DNA of 64,000 bases from Oscarella lobularis (Eukaryota > Porifera > Homoscleromorpha > Homosclerophorida > Oscarellidae), in NCBI RefSeq assembly GCF_947507565.1, contig NC_089176.1, forward strand, positions 2,728,001 to 2,792,000. Direction: 5' to 3'. Positions 52,274-63,718 of the stretch are shown piece by piece (position 1 is the stretch's first letter; every line of letters starts with the position of its first letter). The position numbers were made by a program, and so were the translations under genes. Below the pieces are notes generated by a model, which ran no database searches, was not told the origin of the DNA, and saw nothing but the letters and a program-made list of their open reading frames with translations.

Positions 52274-54718
52274 ATGTCCCAACGCCCGGGAACGCGCATC
52301 AAGTATGAACCGCCCGACTCGCGTCGAGCGCACACGATCATGTCCGAAGAGGATCGAAAGGCGGGAAAACGCTCGACGTGGCACGAACTCGAAATCAAAG
52401 GGAACGCACGCACGCTCTCACCGGCTCTCTGGCGTCTCGATCATCTCACGGCGCTCTTTCTCAACGACAACAGCCTCCAACGAATCCCCGCCGACATCGC
52501 GCGCCTGAAAAATCTTCTCCATCTCGATGTGTCCGGAAATAAGTTGCGAACGATTCCTAACGAGATGGGCGACATGATACAGTTGCGCGAGCTCCTGCTC
52601 AACAATAATAGTCTTCGCACGTTACCGTTTCAACTCGGAAGACTCTTTCTGCTTCAGACGCTCGGTCTCAGCGGAAATCCGCTCAATGCCGAGTGGATAC
52701 GGCTCGTTGCGGAGCACAACGGGACGAGCAAGCTGCTCAGCTACTTTCTCGAGGGTCTAGCGCGTAAGAGATAGAAGATAAAAAGAGATAGAAGATAAAT
52801 AGATAGGCAAATAGGTGCATGAACTATTATTGATCTACCAAGCCAGCGGACTCTCAAATCCGTTGGTTTGATCAATTGTAATGTATCAAAGAGACAGACG
52901 TGTACGTTTCGTATATGTGCTATATTCCTTTCCTTCTAGCGTGCGAGCCGCCTCCTGAGCGACCGTGGGTGCCACTGAGGCCCGCAGATAAGCCGCGGAC
53001 TGGACGTAAGTAGCTTTCTTAGAAGTTGTGCGTGTGTCTGTGTTTTCTTTTACTTAGTTCTACTGTCAATACTTTGTATAGAAATTTGCATGTTGCATGA
53101 TGCACTCGAGGGGGGGGGGGGGGGGGGGGGGGGGTATTATCTCCTTTTCTCTAACCCCGTTTATTTGCTACCACCAATGTTAATTAACCTATGATCTCTT
53201 AGCCACTTTCACTGTCATGTGCTACAACGTGCTGTGTGACAAGTACGTCACGCGGCAATTGTACGGCTACTGTCCAGCGTGGGCACTCGAATGGGAATAC
53301 CGTCGGCAGAACATACTCAAGGAGATACTCAACTACGGGGCGGACATCATCAGCTTACAAGTCAATAACACAAACATAATGATTTACGACTCTATATAGA
53401 AATATCCTAGGAAGTTCAATCGGAGCAGTACCATCTCTTTTTCAAACGAGAACTGGCGAGACACGGCTACGACGGGATATTCAACGCAAAATCGAGAACG
53501 AGAACCATGGCCGAACAAGACGGCCTTCTCGTCGACGGATGCGCTATCTTTTTTCGAGTATCAAAGTAAACTATGGGGACGGGGAAGAGAAACGGGGGAG
53601 CAGGGGGCTGATGAACTGTGGGCTCGTGTGCGTGTTAGATTCATATGCGTCGAGCAGTACCTTGTCGAATTCAGTCACATTGCGATGGCGTGTTGCGAGG
53701 GAGCGGACGACATGCTCAATCGGGTGATGCCGAAGGATAACATCAGCAACGTGGCGCTCTTGGAGGCGAGTTCGTTTTTTTGTTAGGCAGGATGTCGGTT
53801 TTTACTCTCTCACTCTATCCCAGTTGAAAGATGGGTCGGAGCATCGGCAGCATATTATGGTGTCCAACTCTCACATTCACTGGGATCCGGAGTTCAAGGA
53901 CGTCAAACTGATACAGACCATCATTCTCGTCAACGAACTGCAACAGATCATGAAACAGGTAGAGAATAACGAAAAAGCATCGGGACAACACATAGACAAC
54001 GCGTGCATGCCTTTTTGTAGCTACGCTCATTCCCCTTAGTATAAAAAAACTTTTTCGTGAGCACGCGTCTGTTTAGCACAGAGAAATAGTTGCAACGAAT
54101 GCATCCGGCGGTAGCACCTCTTCCCTTGCCTAGCTACAGGAGGATACCTAGGGACCCCATTCAAAAGACAGACTTCTAATAGGCAGAGTTTGGCTGGCTT
54201 ACTACGTACTGTGTTTAGATACTCATAGTCACTCACAACCTCACCTTTATTGTTCCCAGGTTGCGACGGAACGCGGCATCGGCGTCGCTCCCGCGCGCGC
54301 CGGCGGCGGCGCGAGCATGCCGCTCATCCTCTGCGCCGATCTCAACTCGCTGCCCGATTCCGGCGTGATCGAGTATCTATCGTCGGGCCGCGTCAGCGTC
54401 AATCACTCCGACTTCAAGGGTCTCGCCTACGAGGGCTTCCTGCGTCGTTTCACCGAACACGGCGTGGTGACGCACGGACTCAACTTGCAGAGCGTCTACG
54501 AAAAGATCGACATGCCGTTTACGAATTGCACGTTCGACTTCACCGGCATCATCGACTACACGTTCTACACTAAGGACCTTCTCGCGCCGCTCGGCGCTCT
54601 GGGAAGGGTCAGCGAGGAGTGGTTCGCGCGGAATAAAGTCATCGGGTGCCCGAATCCGCATTTTTCGTCCGATCACGTACCTCTGTTGACTGAATTCGAG
54701 TTGACTGGTAGTAGATAA
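52274..54718 (+). CDS. CNOT6: CCR4-NOT deadenylase subunit 6 (CCR4a type)
   Basis: This is the exonuclease subunit of the CCR4-NOT complex, which shortens mRNA poly(A) tails. Exon 1 (52,274-52,761) holds the N-terminal IKYEPPDSRRAHTIMSEED motif and leucine-rich repeats (LTALFLNDNSLQRIP, LLHLDVSGNKLRTIP, LRELLLNNNSLRTLP), which dock the NOT complex. Later exons give the endonuclease/exonuclease/phosphatase domain: VMCYNVLCDKYVTRQLYGYC, ISLQEV with the metal-binding Glu, FNAKSRTRTM, MLNRVMPKDNI, NSHIHWDPEFKDVKL, LCADLNSLPDSG and catalytic SDHVPL. The intron 53,766-53,823 begins with GC (GAG/GCGAGT). The length fits the family (about 550 residues). CNOT6 and CNOT6L are vertebrate duplicates, so this is their pro-orthologue. 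A 25-G run lies in the intron before 53,200. Confidence 0.92.
53110..53134 (+). repeat. Poly(G) tract, 25 bases
   Basis: Uninterrupted run of 25 G in a CNOT6 intron, on the sense strand. Length may be imprecise because homopolymers sequence badly. Confidence 0.8.
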
Positions 54719-55328
54719 TTTTGCGGGTGGGGCGAGTGGGTAGAAGGGACGCGGCGTCTTTTTCTGCTCCTCTTTTTTTTGCGTCGTGTACGTTTTCGGA
54801 CTCGGCGTTTCTATACATGTTTGGTCGTTTTAGTGTAGAAATTTTTTGTCATACGCACGTCTCGTGGGGGGGGGGGGGGGGGGGGGGGGGGGGACCAGAG
54901 TGGTGGAGGGGAAGATTGACAGGCTGGTTTTAGTTGTTTTAATTGCTGTAAAGTTCTTGTGGCAGTACCTGCCGCTTTCTGCCGTGTACTTTGTATCGTT
55001 TGCTGCAGCAAGATGTGAAAATAAAATTCTGACCCGACGTGAACATTGGCGTTCCCGTGACGTGATTCTCTCATGTTGTAAGACGCTGCTAGGCAGTGAG
55101 CTTTAGTGATTGCTCGGAGCATACATCCAGAAGGCAATGATACCTCATCTGTTCAATGGTTCTAAGAATCGACGTACGGCCTAAAACAATAAACCAGACG
55201 TCATCTGTTGACGTAGTTACAGTATCCTGATGACGTTACATCCATCCGTTTAGACCCATTGGCATTGCATGCCAGCAGTTCCGTAGAAAAAGAATCCTCG
55301 TGCGCGCTAAAAGAATTTGCAAAGCGAG
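54719..55328. other. Intergenic region, CNOT6 3' UTR and flank
   Basis: Contains a poly(G) tract and nothing else recognisable; the first part is probably CNOT6 3' UTR. Confidence 0.5.
54866..54893 (+). repeat. Poly(G) tract, 28 bases
   Basis: Uninterrupted run of 28 G, about 150 bases after the CNOT6 stop codon and probably in its 3' UTR. Confidence 0.8.
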
Positions 55329-56135
55329 ATGGCACTAAGCAACACCAGTACACCGACCTACGCCTCGACCTACGGCCAGCATTCGCAACACGCGCAAGCG
55401 TCCGACGCCCTGATATTCGTCAATAGCGTTCTGCAGCCGCAGTGCGGTAGCCGTCTTCTCGATTTCGGCTGCGGAACGGGAAACGTAACTGTCGATTTAG
55501 CGCGGCGAATTGGGCCCGACGGTTTCCTCGTCGGCGTCGATCCGGACGAGGAACGAATCAAAATCGCGAAGAAACGATTTGAAGGTCACGACAACGTGAA
55601 GATCGTTTACGGTTCCATTGACGAGGCGGAAGCGGAAGCGCCGTACGACGTAATCAACGCAAACCACGTGGTCCACTGGATCTCCGCCAAAGAACACGAG
55701 GGCCTTCTTCGAAAAGTCTATAGGTCGCTCAGGCCAGGAGGAACGTTCGGTTTCAACACGCTTCACGGCCTTACAGGCTTCATACGCGATTTATCTGCAA
55801 GTCAATACGAAAATTCATATGATTCTTTCGTGGCTGCAATTGACTGGAGTCTGACCTCGCTTTTCTACTGGAATACGCTTCTGAAAAAGGTGGGGTTCGA
55901 AGTCATTTACGGTGTCGAAGAGGAGAGAATAAGTGGCTCCATGCCGAACGAAAGATCCTTGTTGGAATGGTGGGAAGCGACGTGTTTGGGTCACTTTCGC
56001 GCGGCGGAAGTAACGCCAGAAGCACTGGATACGCTAATGAAAAAACATAGTTTAGAGAGAAATGAAGCGATTCCTATCAAACTTTGTCACGTTGACGTCG
56101 TGGCGAGGAAGCCGAGCTCGGGCCAATTTAGTTGA
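55329..56135 (+). CDS. Class I SAM-dependent methyltransferase, intronless
   Basis: A single 268-residue reading frame. Motif I is LLDFGCGTGNVTVDLA, the acidic residue binding the ribose is in GVDPDEERI, and motif IV-like VINANHVVHWI is followed by the post-motif LRKVYRSLRPGGTFGFNT. The HVVHWI pattern and layout recall juvenile-hormone-acid-methyltransferase-like and UbiE-like small-molecule methyltransferases of animals; the substrate cannot be read from sequence. It is cytosolic by lack of signal or membrane segments. The start is the ATG at 55,329, 16 codons before the conserved THAQ-like region; a longer form would need a non-ATG codon. It is intronless, unlike its neighbours. Confidence 0.8.
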   Translation: MALSNTSTPTYASTYGQHSQHAQASDALIFVNSVLQPQCGSRLLDFGCGTGNVTVDLARRIGPDGFLVGVDPDEERIKIAKKRFEGHDNVKIVYGSIDEAEAEAPYDVINANHVVHWISAKEHEGLLRKVYRSLRPGGTFGFNTLHGLTGFIRDLSASQYENSYDSFVAAIDWSLTSLFYWNTLLKKVGFEVIYGVEEERISGSMPNERSLLEWWEATCLGHFRAAEVTPEALDTLMKKHSLERNEAIPIKLCHVDVVARKPSSGQFS

Positions 56136-56438
56136 ACTGAAACGTGAGACGGCTTTGTTAGTATTCAGATTGTCTCTCAGCAATGTTGAATACTGTACGT
56201 ACTTTTTCCGCGTTGTTTCGATCGTCAAGGAGCCGTACAAACACGCTCTTAGACTGTAATTAGCCTGTGAGCAGCGTTCGCCTATTTTGTTCGTGCGCCG
56301 TATTGTAGAGTCCGTGGTAGAAACGGCGGACTTGAATTGTGTCCGGGACGCTCCAGTGTGCGGTGGGCGTGTACAGCGCGGCGCGTTAACTCAAGATTAG
56401 GCCTATTTGGCGGGCCAGACTTTCTAAGCGAGTCTCAC

Positions 56439-57029
56439 ATGGCCCAGACGCGACTGATGACCCTCGTTTTCGTTCGCGAAGACGCTCGCGTTCTTCTCGG
56501 ACTCAAGAAACGGGGATTCGGCGTCGGACGGTGGAATGGGTTCGGCGGAAAGGTCCAGAGCGGCGAGACAATCGAAGAGGGAGCTGCACGGTAACACTGT
56601 TGGTGGATTTGTTGAGGAAAAGATCTCGAAATTTCGTCTGTTTCCTCAGGGAGCTGTTAGAAGAGTCGACATTGCGCGTGGCGCCGTCCGATCTCAAACG
56701 CGCCGGGATATTGCGTTTCGAGTTCGTGGGCAAGTCGGATCTGTTGGAAGTTCACGTTTTCACGTCTTGCAAGTTCGAAGGAGTTCCTACGGAAACAGAA
56801 GGCGTGTTCACATCTAATTTTATAATCTCAAATAGTATTTACCAAAATTTTTTTATTATTAGAGATGCGTCCTGCGTGGTTTGCTCAGGAAGCGATTCCG
56901 TTTGATCAGATGTGGCCCGACGACGTTCTGTGGTATCCCATGCTCTTCAGTGGAGACACCTTCAATGGATACTTCAAGTTTGAGGGTCATGACAAGATTC
57001 TAGATTACACACTTACAGTTGCCAACTGA
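56439..57029 (+). CDS. NUDT1: Oxidised purine nucleotide hydrolase (MTH1), three exons
   Basis: MTH1 hydrolyses 8-oxo-dGTP and similar oxidised nucleotides to keep them out of DNA. Exons 56,439-56,590, 56,650-56,801 and 56,863-57,029 give 156 residues, exactly the length of human MTH1. [20 protein letters not shown] followed by RELLEES forms the Nudix box (GX5EX7REUXEE). The C-terminus keeps [17 protein letters not shown] and [16 protein letters not shown], whose Trp and Asp residues contact the oxidised base in MTH1. Intron 2 has a GC donor. The AATAAATAAA after the stop (~57,038) is the likely poly(A) signal. Confidence 0.93.
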
Positions 57030-57193
57030 ACATTTTCAATAAATAAATTAACTGTTGCTTTGTCACGGGCTTCTAAAAAAAGTAAGAACTGATATGTATC
57101 ACATTTATGTAATACTGTACCAATCAAAAAGCGTAGGTGTAACTGGGTGTGACGGAGTGTGTGACGGTGTCTAGCGTGCGTAAAGCTTTATGA

Positions 57194-57868
57194 ATGGATT
57201 TGACTGGCGATTTCACCCCGGTCAAAGTCGTGCTCTGCGGCCAAACCGGCGTTGGCAAGACAACGATCTTGCGCAAGCTCGGCGAATCGCTCGAGCAGTC
57301 TGCAGAGTCGCTTACAGAAGACTACACTAGCGAGTCAACAATCGACTCGAAACTGATAACGCGAACCGAGAACGGTCGCTGCTTAAAGGTCGGTCGACCC
57401 TTTATCTTTTCTTATCCGCCTTGAAAGCGTCTCCAACAGATCCGCGTATTCGACGCGCCGGCGAAGCAAATTCACACGATGACTGACAGCTATTTTCGGC
57501 ACGCGAAGGTGGCGGTTGTCCTCTACGCAGTCGACGACGATTTCGCGACGACACGTCGCTCGTTGAGCGGCTGGCTGCACGACTTGGCGAGTTGCGTTGA
57601 CGTGCATAGCACGTGCGCTATAATACTCGCCGGAAATAAAATCGACACCCCGGAGAGCACGTGGGTGGACTTCGATCGCGTTCGCGCGCTCGCCGATCAT
57701 CATGACGTCAAGCATCGACTGACGCTCTCGGCGAGAACGGGCAGTCACTTGGAACAGTTGATGTCCTTGATCGCCAAAGCTTTCAATGAGCTGCCGCCTA
57801 GTCGCAATGAAGCAAATGTTGACGTTATTCATCAACCTTTTAGGCCAAATAGGCATTGTTGCTACTAA
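57194..57868 (+). CDS. Divergent Rab-like small GTPase, two exons
   Basis: Exons 57,194-57,388 and 57,440-57,868 give 207 residues. G1 is CGQTGVGKTTI and G4 is AGNKID. G5 is SARTGS, and the C-terminus ends CCY, a plausible geranylgeranylation signal for Rabs. Switch II is unusual: the expected DTAGQE reads DAPAKQ, so the Gly and the catalytic Gln are replaced (Ala, Lys). Such changes usually lower intrinsic GTP hydrolysis. It could be a Rab-like protein that cycles slowly or stays GTP-bound; no named subfamily is evident to me. It is convergent with CASKIN, whose 3' end lies about 235 bases away. Confidence 0.75.
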
Positions 57869-58103
57869 AAATTATAAATACCAGCTTTCAATTTATTTGT
57901 GCGTGCATGCAACACATATATGGGAATTTATATTTAGACACAAATGACACCCTTGAATTTTCCTTATATGCAAAACGTGATTGGCACACAAAAGAAAGTC
58001 AATACAAAAGAACCCCACTACCGAAACGAATACGATTGCACACACTGTTCTTGAAAATACTGAAAAAGCACACATACACACACCCCTGCTCACCGAAAGA
58101 ACT

Positions 58104-61100
58104 TCACATTCCAGGTATGAGCTCGTCTAACTCCCGATTCAAATCCTGAAGCATGTTGTCGATGTCGTCCATGAGCGTGTCCGACGAAGCGGCCGGCGCA
58201 TACTTGATGTCGTCGTCATCATCAATCCTGTGATTAGATAGAAAATTGTTATTGAAAAATTATTATTGATTTTACAGCGTACGTCGCTGCTGCAACTTCT
58301 TCGTGCCCTCCTGCACAAACAAACTAACTTACAAATCAACGCGCAAGCAACGTACCACGCCCACTCACCAAATGCGTCTTCTTTCCGCGAGAGATTCGGC
58401 GATCGCAACGCGTTCTTGATCGCATCCTCAAGCGTCAAATCCGCAGCAACTTAATTGAAAAAAAAAGAGTCCCATTTCGACGTATGCTACGCAACGCGCA
58501 ACACTCACCCAAGGGAGGCGGCAACGCCACGTCGTCGACTACACCTGAAATAAAACGATCTTTTCCCATTCCCATAACGACATAATAATGATTAAAAAAC
58601 GATCGTTTACCGGGCACGACGTCGGGAGGCGGCAGGGACGACGGCGGCGGCGGCGGAGGCAACGCATCCATATCGGGAACTACGGTCGTTGCCGTCGCCT
58701 CCGCGGGGGCGGCGGTAGGAACGGGAGCCGGCGCAGGCGCACTAACGACTGGAGCGGGAGACGGCTTCTTCGCTGGTTTCGGTTTTGGTGCCACGGCGGG
58801 CGGCTTGGGTTTCAACGACGGCTTGGGAGCGATTCGAGGCGGCGCCGGTTTTTCTACCGGCGCTTTTTCTTTTTTTTTCGACGGCTCCGGCTCCGTCGGC
58901 GGCTTCGATTCGGCTTCGCCCATGAATTCGGGTGGGGGTGGTAAAGGGGGCGTAGGCGTGCGTTCGACGACGAGAGGCGCCTGCTGCTGCTTTTGGAGAC
59001 TGTCGCCGCGCGTGGGCGGAGGCGGAGGCGGAAGAGACGATCCGCTCGCGTTTGTACGCGGTCGTGGCGGTGGCGGCGGCGGCGGGAGCGGGCCTTCTTC
59101 GGGAACGGCCGTGGGATTATTGTCGCCCGTTAGTCGATCGAAGCGATCTCGAGTCTTTTTGAAACTGTCGCTTCGTCGAGGCGGTGCCGGGGGAAAAGCC
59201 GTTCCCGTCGCCTTCGCCCCGTCGATGTCATCGTCGTGTGGCGGCGGCGGCGGTGGTGGCGGAAGGGGCTCCTCCTGATTGATATCCAGGGTTACGTCGG
59301 ACGATGCCGAATCGAAGGGAGGCGACGCGACGCCTGTGGACGGTCGTTTGGGCTTCGGTGGCGGAGCGGCTTTCTCTCTTCTCGAGCGACGCTTCGGCGG
59401 GGCGGGTTTTGCGTCCGAAGCTTCGGGTTTCACGTCGATCGCTTTGGAGCGAGTAGTCGCAGAAGAAACGTGTGCGTCACGTCCGGCTTCTAGGAGGAGA
59501 AACGTGCGCGAGCGGATGTGATGAGATGCCGCAAAGGGCTGAGGAATTCTCGCGTGCGCACGCGCTACGACGAATTCCGCGCGCGCGCGCGTGCGTGTGC
59601 GGTGTGCCTTCGCGCGGGAAAAGCCTTACCTGCCGGTTCTTGATCTTCCATTTCGGCGAGCCACTCGACGCCGCGTAGAAGCTTCTGTATATGACCTTAG
59701 GATATTGTCACGAGATGAAAGAACCTGTCACACCCTTCGTGTACTTACCTGGCTTCGTGACGCCTATTTCCGTCAAGTCATCTCGAGACATATCTGATAC
59801 AAACTCGATGTCGTCATAGCCTTGACTGAGGAATACATCCAGGAGTGCGGAGAACCCCAGAACATCTAGCCACGCCTTGACACTCGTCTAAAAGGAAAAA
59901 AATGGTTGCCTTCCCTCTCAGTGGAAATCAATGCATCCGCAATCCGCACTGGCTTCTCTCGTGGTAACTTTGGAAGATGAATCATTGTGTCAGGAATAAC
60001 GGCGAGAATCTTTTTGCGATGACCAACTTTAGAAATGCCAATCTCAGACAGAATCTAAAGTCAAAAATTATAAAAAAAATTGAATTTGATAGGCAGTTCT
60101 GATTAACCCAACCTCATCAGTGAGGCCAACTAGAAATGTCGTATCTTCATATCCGGCTTCGAATAGGACGTGATTGTACTCGGGAAGACGAATTGTGGTG
60201 CACCAGTCTTGAATCGACTGGACCGATTTGGAAAAGATTATGCTCATGCGACGTTGCTACAAATACGTGCAAAAACGACGCTACAGAAGAAAACCGCGAC
60301 GCGCCTCCTCCCACGTTCATACATTACGCGGCGGTGAACACGGAGACGAGCCTCCCCTCGATGACGAATCTTCCTTCGGAGTCAACGACGAAGGTCCATC
60401 TAATGGAAGGAAAACTTTAGAGGAAGAGTTCTTATAGGGAAAGATTGTTTTAGTTAGAACGAAGGAACTACTGTATAGGTGCGAGGCCATTTCTATTCAG
60501 TACGTTACTAACCCGCATTGAGAACCATCAATTCATAAGCGTTGTCACTGGCATCGCTGCTGCGGCGTTCTGACGGCGAATGACTGCCCGGCTCAAGTTG
60601 CTGCTGCTGCTTCTGCTGCGGCCGTTGCGACTTCTGCGGCGATACGCTCATCGTCATGTACTCCTCGCTACTGTCAATCCCGGGCGACAATGAGATGGTG
60701 CCTTGACTCTTTCGCGCTGCAAACGTGCATTCAAGATTGCGTGCAAGCGTGTGCGTGTGAGATGTGTGCACCTCCCATCACTTCGTAAACCTCGTCTTTG
60801 CCCTCGTACTCGAACGATACGCTCGGGTTGGCCAGCTTTCCTATCTCGCTCGGCAACACGACGTTCTCATAGCGCTGAGCTTGTCCGGTTGGTCCTGAGA
60901 GAGAGAAAAAAATCCCCATTGAGCTTATTTTGACCATTTGAGGGCGGTCGTCATTTTGAGGTTCTACTGTAGTGGGGTCTATTTACGTCTGCTCGCCGGT
61001 ATTGCTTGTGGCTTCGAAACGGACGCGGATCTGCGCTGAAATTCCACATTCTCATAGCTGCCCACTTGCGACATCGAACTGGAGCGCGAAAATCGATTGC

Positions 61101-63718
61101 TCTCGTCGCTCTTCGGCTCTTCTGGCCGCGGTAGAACGACGTCAGCATAGCTGACTTTCGGATCTTTCTGATGGACGACGTCTCCACTTGACGGAAGAAA
61201 TTGCATCTGTGAATAATTGACAGGCTCCTGCTTCTGCCTCGCCGTCACGTCCTTCAAATCAACTTCTTCGTACGGTTGCACGGGCGCGACGGCTCGTCTC
61301 GGCTTCGGCTTTGGACTCACTGACGAGAGATAGGCAGATAAACTACGTAGAAACAAGTCTAGCAAAGCAACTACCGTCGTCAAACGTGTATTTTCCGCTA
61401 AAAGCATCGTCCTTAACAACTGAAAGAAAAAGAGAAATTTAAACGATTTCACGAGCACTCACTTTGGACTTACGTGGCACGGCACCCGGAGGAGCCATCT
61501 GACCCAACGTGCCGTACTGATGCGGTTCCTTGCTCTCTTTCACCTTGCTAACTGGAGGCGGAGGCGACGGCATATCCGATCTCCGTTTCGGCTGGAGACA
61601 ATCATAGATAGAGTCCGAAAGGGGAAGATTTGCTTCCGCAGCCGTTTGTCCTCCACGGGTGACAATCGCCGCAATGCTGGCAGTTGACACTGAAAAGCGA
61701 ACAGATAAACTACTTCTTCATTATAGTCGAAATGATCCTTACCTGGTCGTTTGACAATTGAAACAGCTGACATGGGAAAGAATCCCGTTCTTTTGTTCTT
61801 ATTTGCATAAAGAGATGACTATATTCGTTTTTGCTAAGTAAACGCGTACTGTACGTACTTCGCCGTCTCCAATTGATCCTTTCCATAGACCGCTAATATC
61901 CTGGTCGAGCACCTGCCGGAGAAAACAATCAAACGAACAGGCAATATTTATTATGCGGATCCTCACCACTATAGAATCCCCTTTCAAAAACGACAAAGAT
62001 TCTGAATCGGCCGACTGGTAGTCGACTAGGGCGTTGGCCAAAATGACGTTGATGCAGCCAGATTCTGCAAAAAATGACTTTCTCAAAGGCCAGACAGTCT
62101 CCCCACTCGCTTATACCCAGAAGAATCCTCTTCATCTCCACGGCGGCAGACGACCTCACAAAGTGCTGGACAATGTCGAGAGCCGTCTGCTGAAAGGTGT
62201 TGTACAGATTGACGTCAATATCGTTCTTGACAGGAACAAGAAGATCGGAAAAGAAAATAGATAAGAGACGATGCGAGCCGGGCGACTTACGTCGACGAGA
62301 AATTTGACGATGTCGCGTCGTCCGTAGAGTGCCGCTTCGTGCAGAGCCGTCCCATTGGCCGTCTCCAAGTTCACGTTCATTCCACTGGAAACGAGGACTC
62401 TAGACAAAGGAAAATTTGCGTTTATTTTGTCTTTGGAATTTCTCAGCTGACTTCATGATGTCGAGGTGACCGTGCTTGGCGGCGAGATGCAGCGGCGTGT
62501 GTCGCTTTGGATCTCGTCTCTCTTCGGCGGAGAGCGGTCGGAAGGCGCGAAGAGCGCCGGCTTGAATCAGTAACTCCACCATCTGGAGAAAGAGAACGTT
62601 ATGACCGAGTGTTTATACTTCAGCTACCGTTAGTGGGAACACTGTCAATTTAGCACAAGAAAGAGGTAAGGCACGAACTGGCATGTGTATGCATGTACAT
62701 AGAGGCAATTTGGTACGGATACAAGTGTATTGCCTTATTAGTGCATAAAAGCGAATTATATTAACGTTCAATCATCCACACACGGTACGTGCGAATAATT
62801 GATTAATTGACCCTTTGATTGATTGATTGACTGAAAAAATACCTCCAAGTGTCCAAACTGGCATGCCTTGTCCAACGCCGTCATCCCGGCGCCACCTACG
62901 ACGCCGACGTCCGCCTTGTGTTGCAGCAGAACGGACGCCTTTATAAATGAAAAAAAAAACAGACGTAAAAAATAAACGTGAGAAATTTCTCGTCGTCACG
63001 GAAGCGCACCACGTCGGTTTTGCCGTACTGAGCGGCGAGCAGTAGAGCCGTCTCGTTGTTCGTCGAAAGCGCGTTCGGATCGGCGCCGCTTCGCAGGAGA
63101 AGTCGACTCTGATCGACTCGTCCCGCCCACGCCGCCAAATGAAGCGGCGACATTCCTAAACGGTCAAATTGTTTCCTTGGGAGAGAGGATGCGATCGACT
63201 TTACCGTTCTTATCTTGAGCCGCCACGTCGGCGTCGACGTCGAGAAGGTCGCGACAGATTTCGGATTTTTCTGCGAGCGCGGCGTAGTGAAGAGCGGTGA
63301 AGCTTGGGGAGAAGAAAGAGGCATTTTTTTCCCCAGTCGGAAATCGACCCCCAGTCCCCCACGCCCGCGCGCGCGCGCGTTGGCTTCCACTTCGCCGGTG
63401 TACTTACCCGTCCGAGTCCGTCGCGTTCACATTCAACGACTTTGCCGACTTTTTCGCTGCTGCTAACGGCCCATATATCCTCGCGAGGACATTTTGCGAT
63501 CTTCCACGTACCTGATTGGCTCTTCGATTTCTTCGCTTTTCCATCGTCGGCCGAGTGATCGCTCTTTGCTGCCGGAGAAAAGGATAAACAGATTGTCTCT
63601 CGCGTTTCTTATTTGCGCAGCGTGTCGTACCCGATTTCTTCAGCTTTGATACGAGCTTCTTTACTTGCGAGTAGTCGCCGTTCTTCGACGCGGCGAGGAG
63701 ATCCTGCTCCTTCCCCAT
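58104..63718 (-). CDS. CASKIN: CASKIN-family scaffold: ankyrin repeats, SH3, tandem SAM, proline-rich tail
   Basis: CASKINs are neuronal/adhesion scaffolds in bilaterians. Reading down the minus strand from ATG 63,718 (MGKEQDLLAASKNGDYSQVK, as in vertebrate CASKIN1): ankyrin repeats (~63,460-62,300; DGMSPLHLAAWAG-like, ETALLLAAQYGKTDVV, TPLHLAAKHGHLDI, GTALHEAALYGRRDIV); SH3 (~62,050-61,740; LVDYQSADSESLSFLKGDSI, GLWKGSIGDGE, GFFPMSAVSIVKRP); a linker rich in Tyr motifs (61,690-60,510); SAM1 (~60,240-59,940; LPEYNHVLFEAGYEDTTFL, ISKVGHRKKILAVI); SAM2 (~59,890-59,700; AWLDVLGFSALLDVFLSQGY, IGVTKPG); a long proline-rich region (59,500-58,600); and the conserved C-terminal helix LMDDIDNMLQDLNRELDEL. 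Domain order matches CASKIN1/2 exactly. In a non-bilaterian animal its role would be in epithelial or sensory-like adhesion rather than synapses (inference). Not all exon borders were resolved. Confidence 0.85.

Noticed and set aside
58588..59521. Gly/Arg-rich plus-strand open frames opposite the CASKIN proline-rich region
   Set aside because: They are the antisense of Pro codons (CCN/NGG) and lack any domain or splice support.
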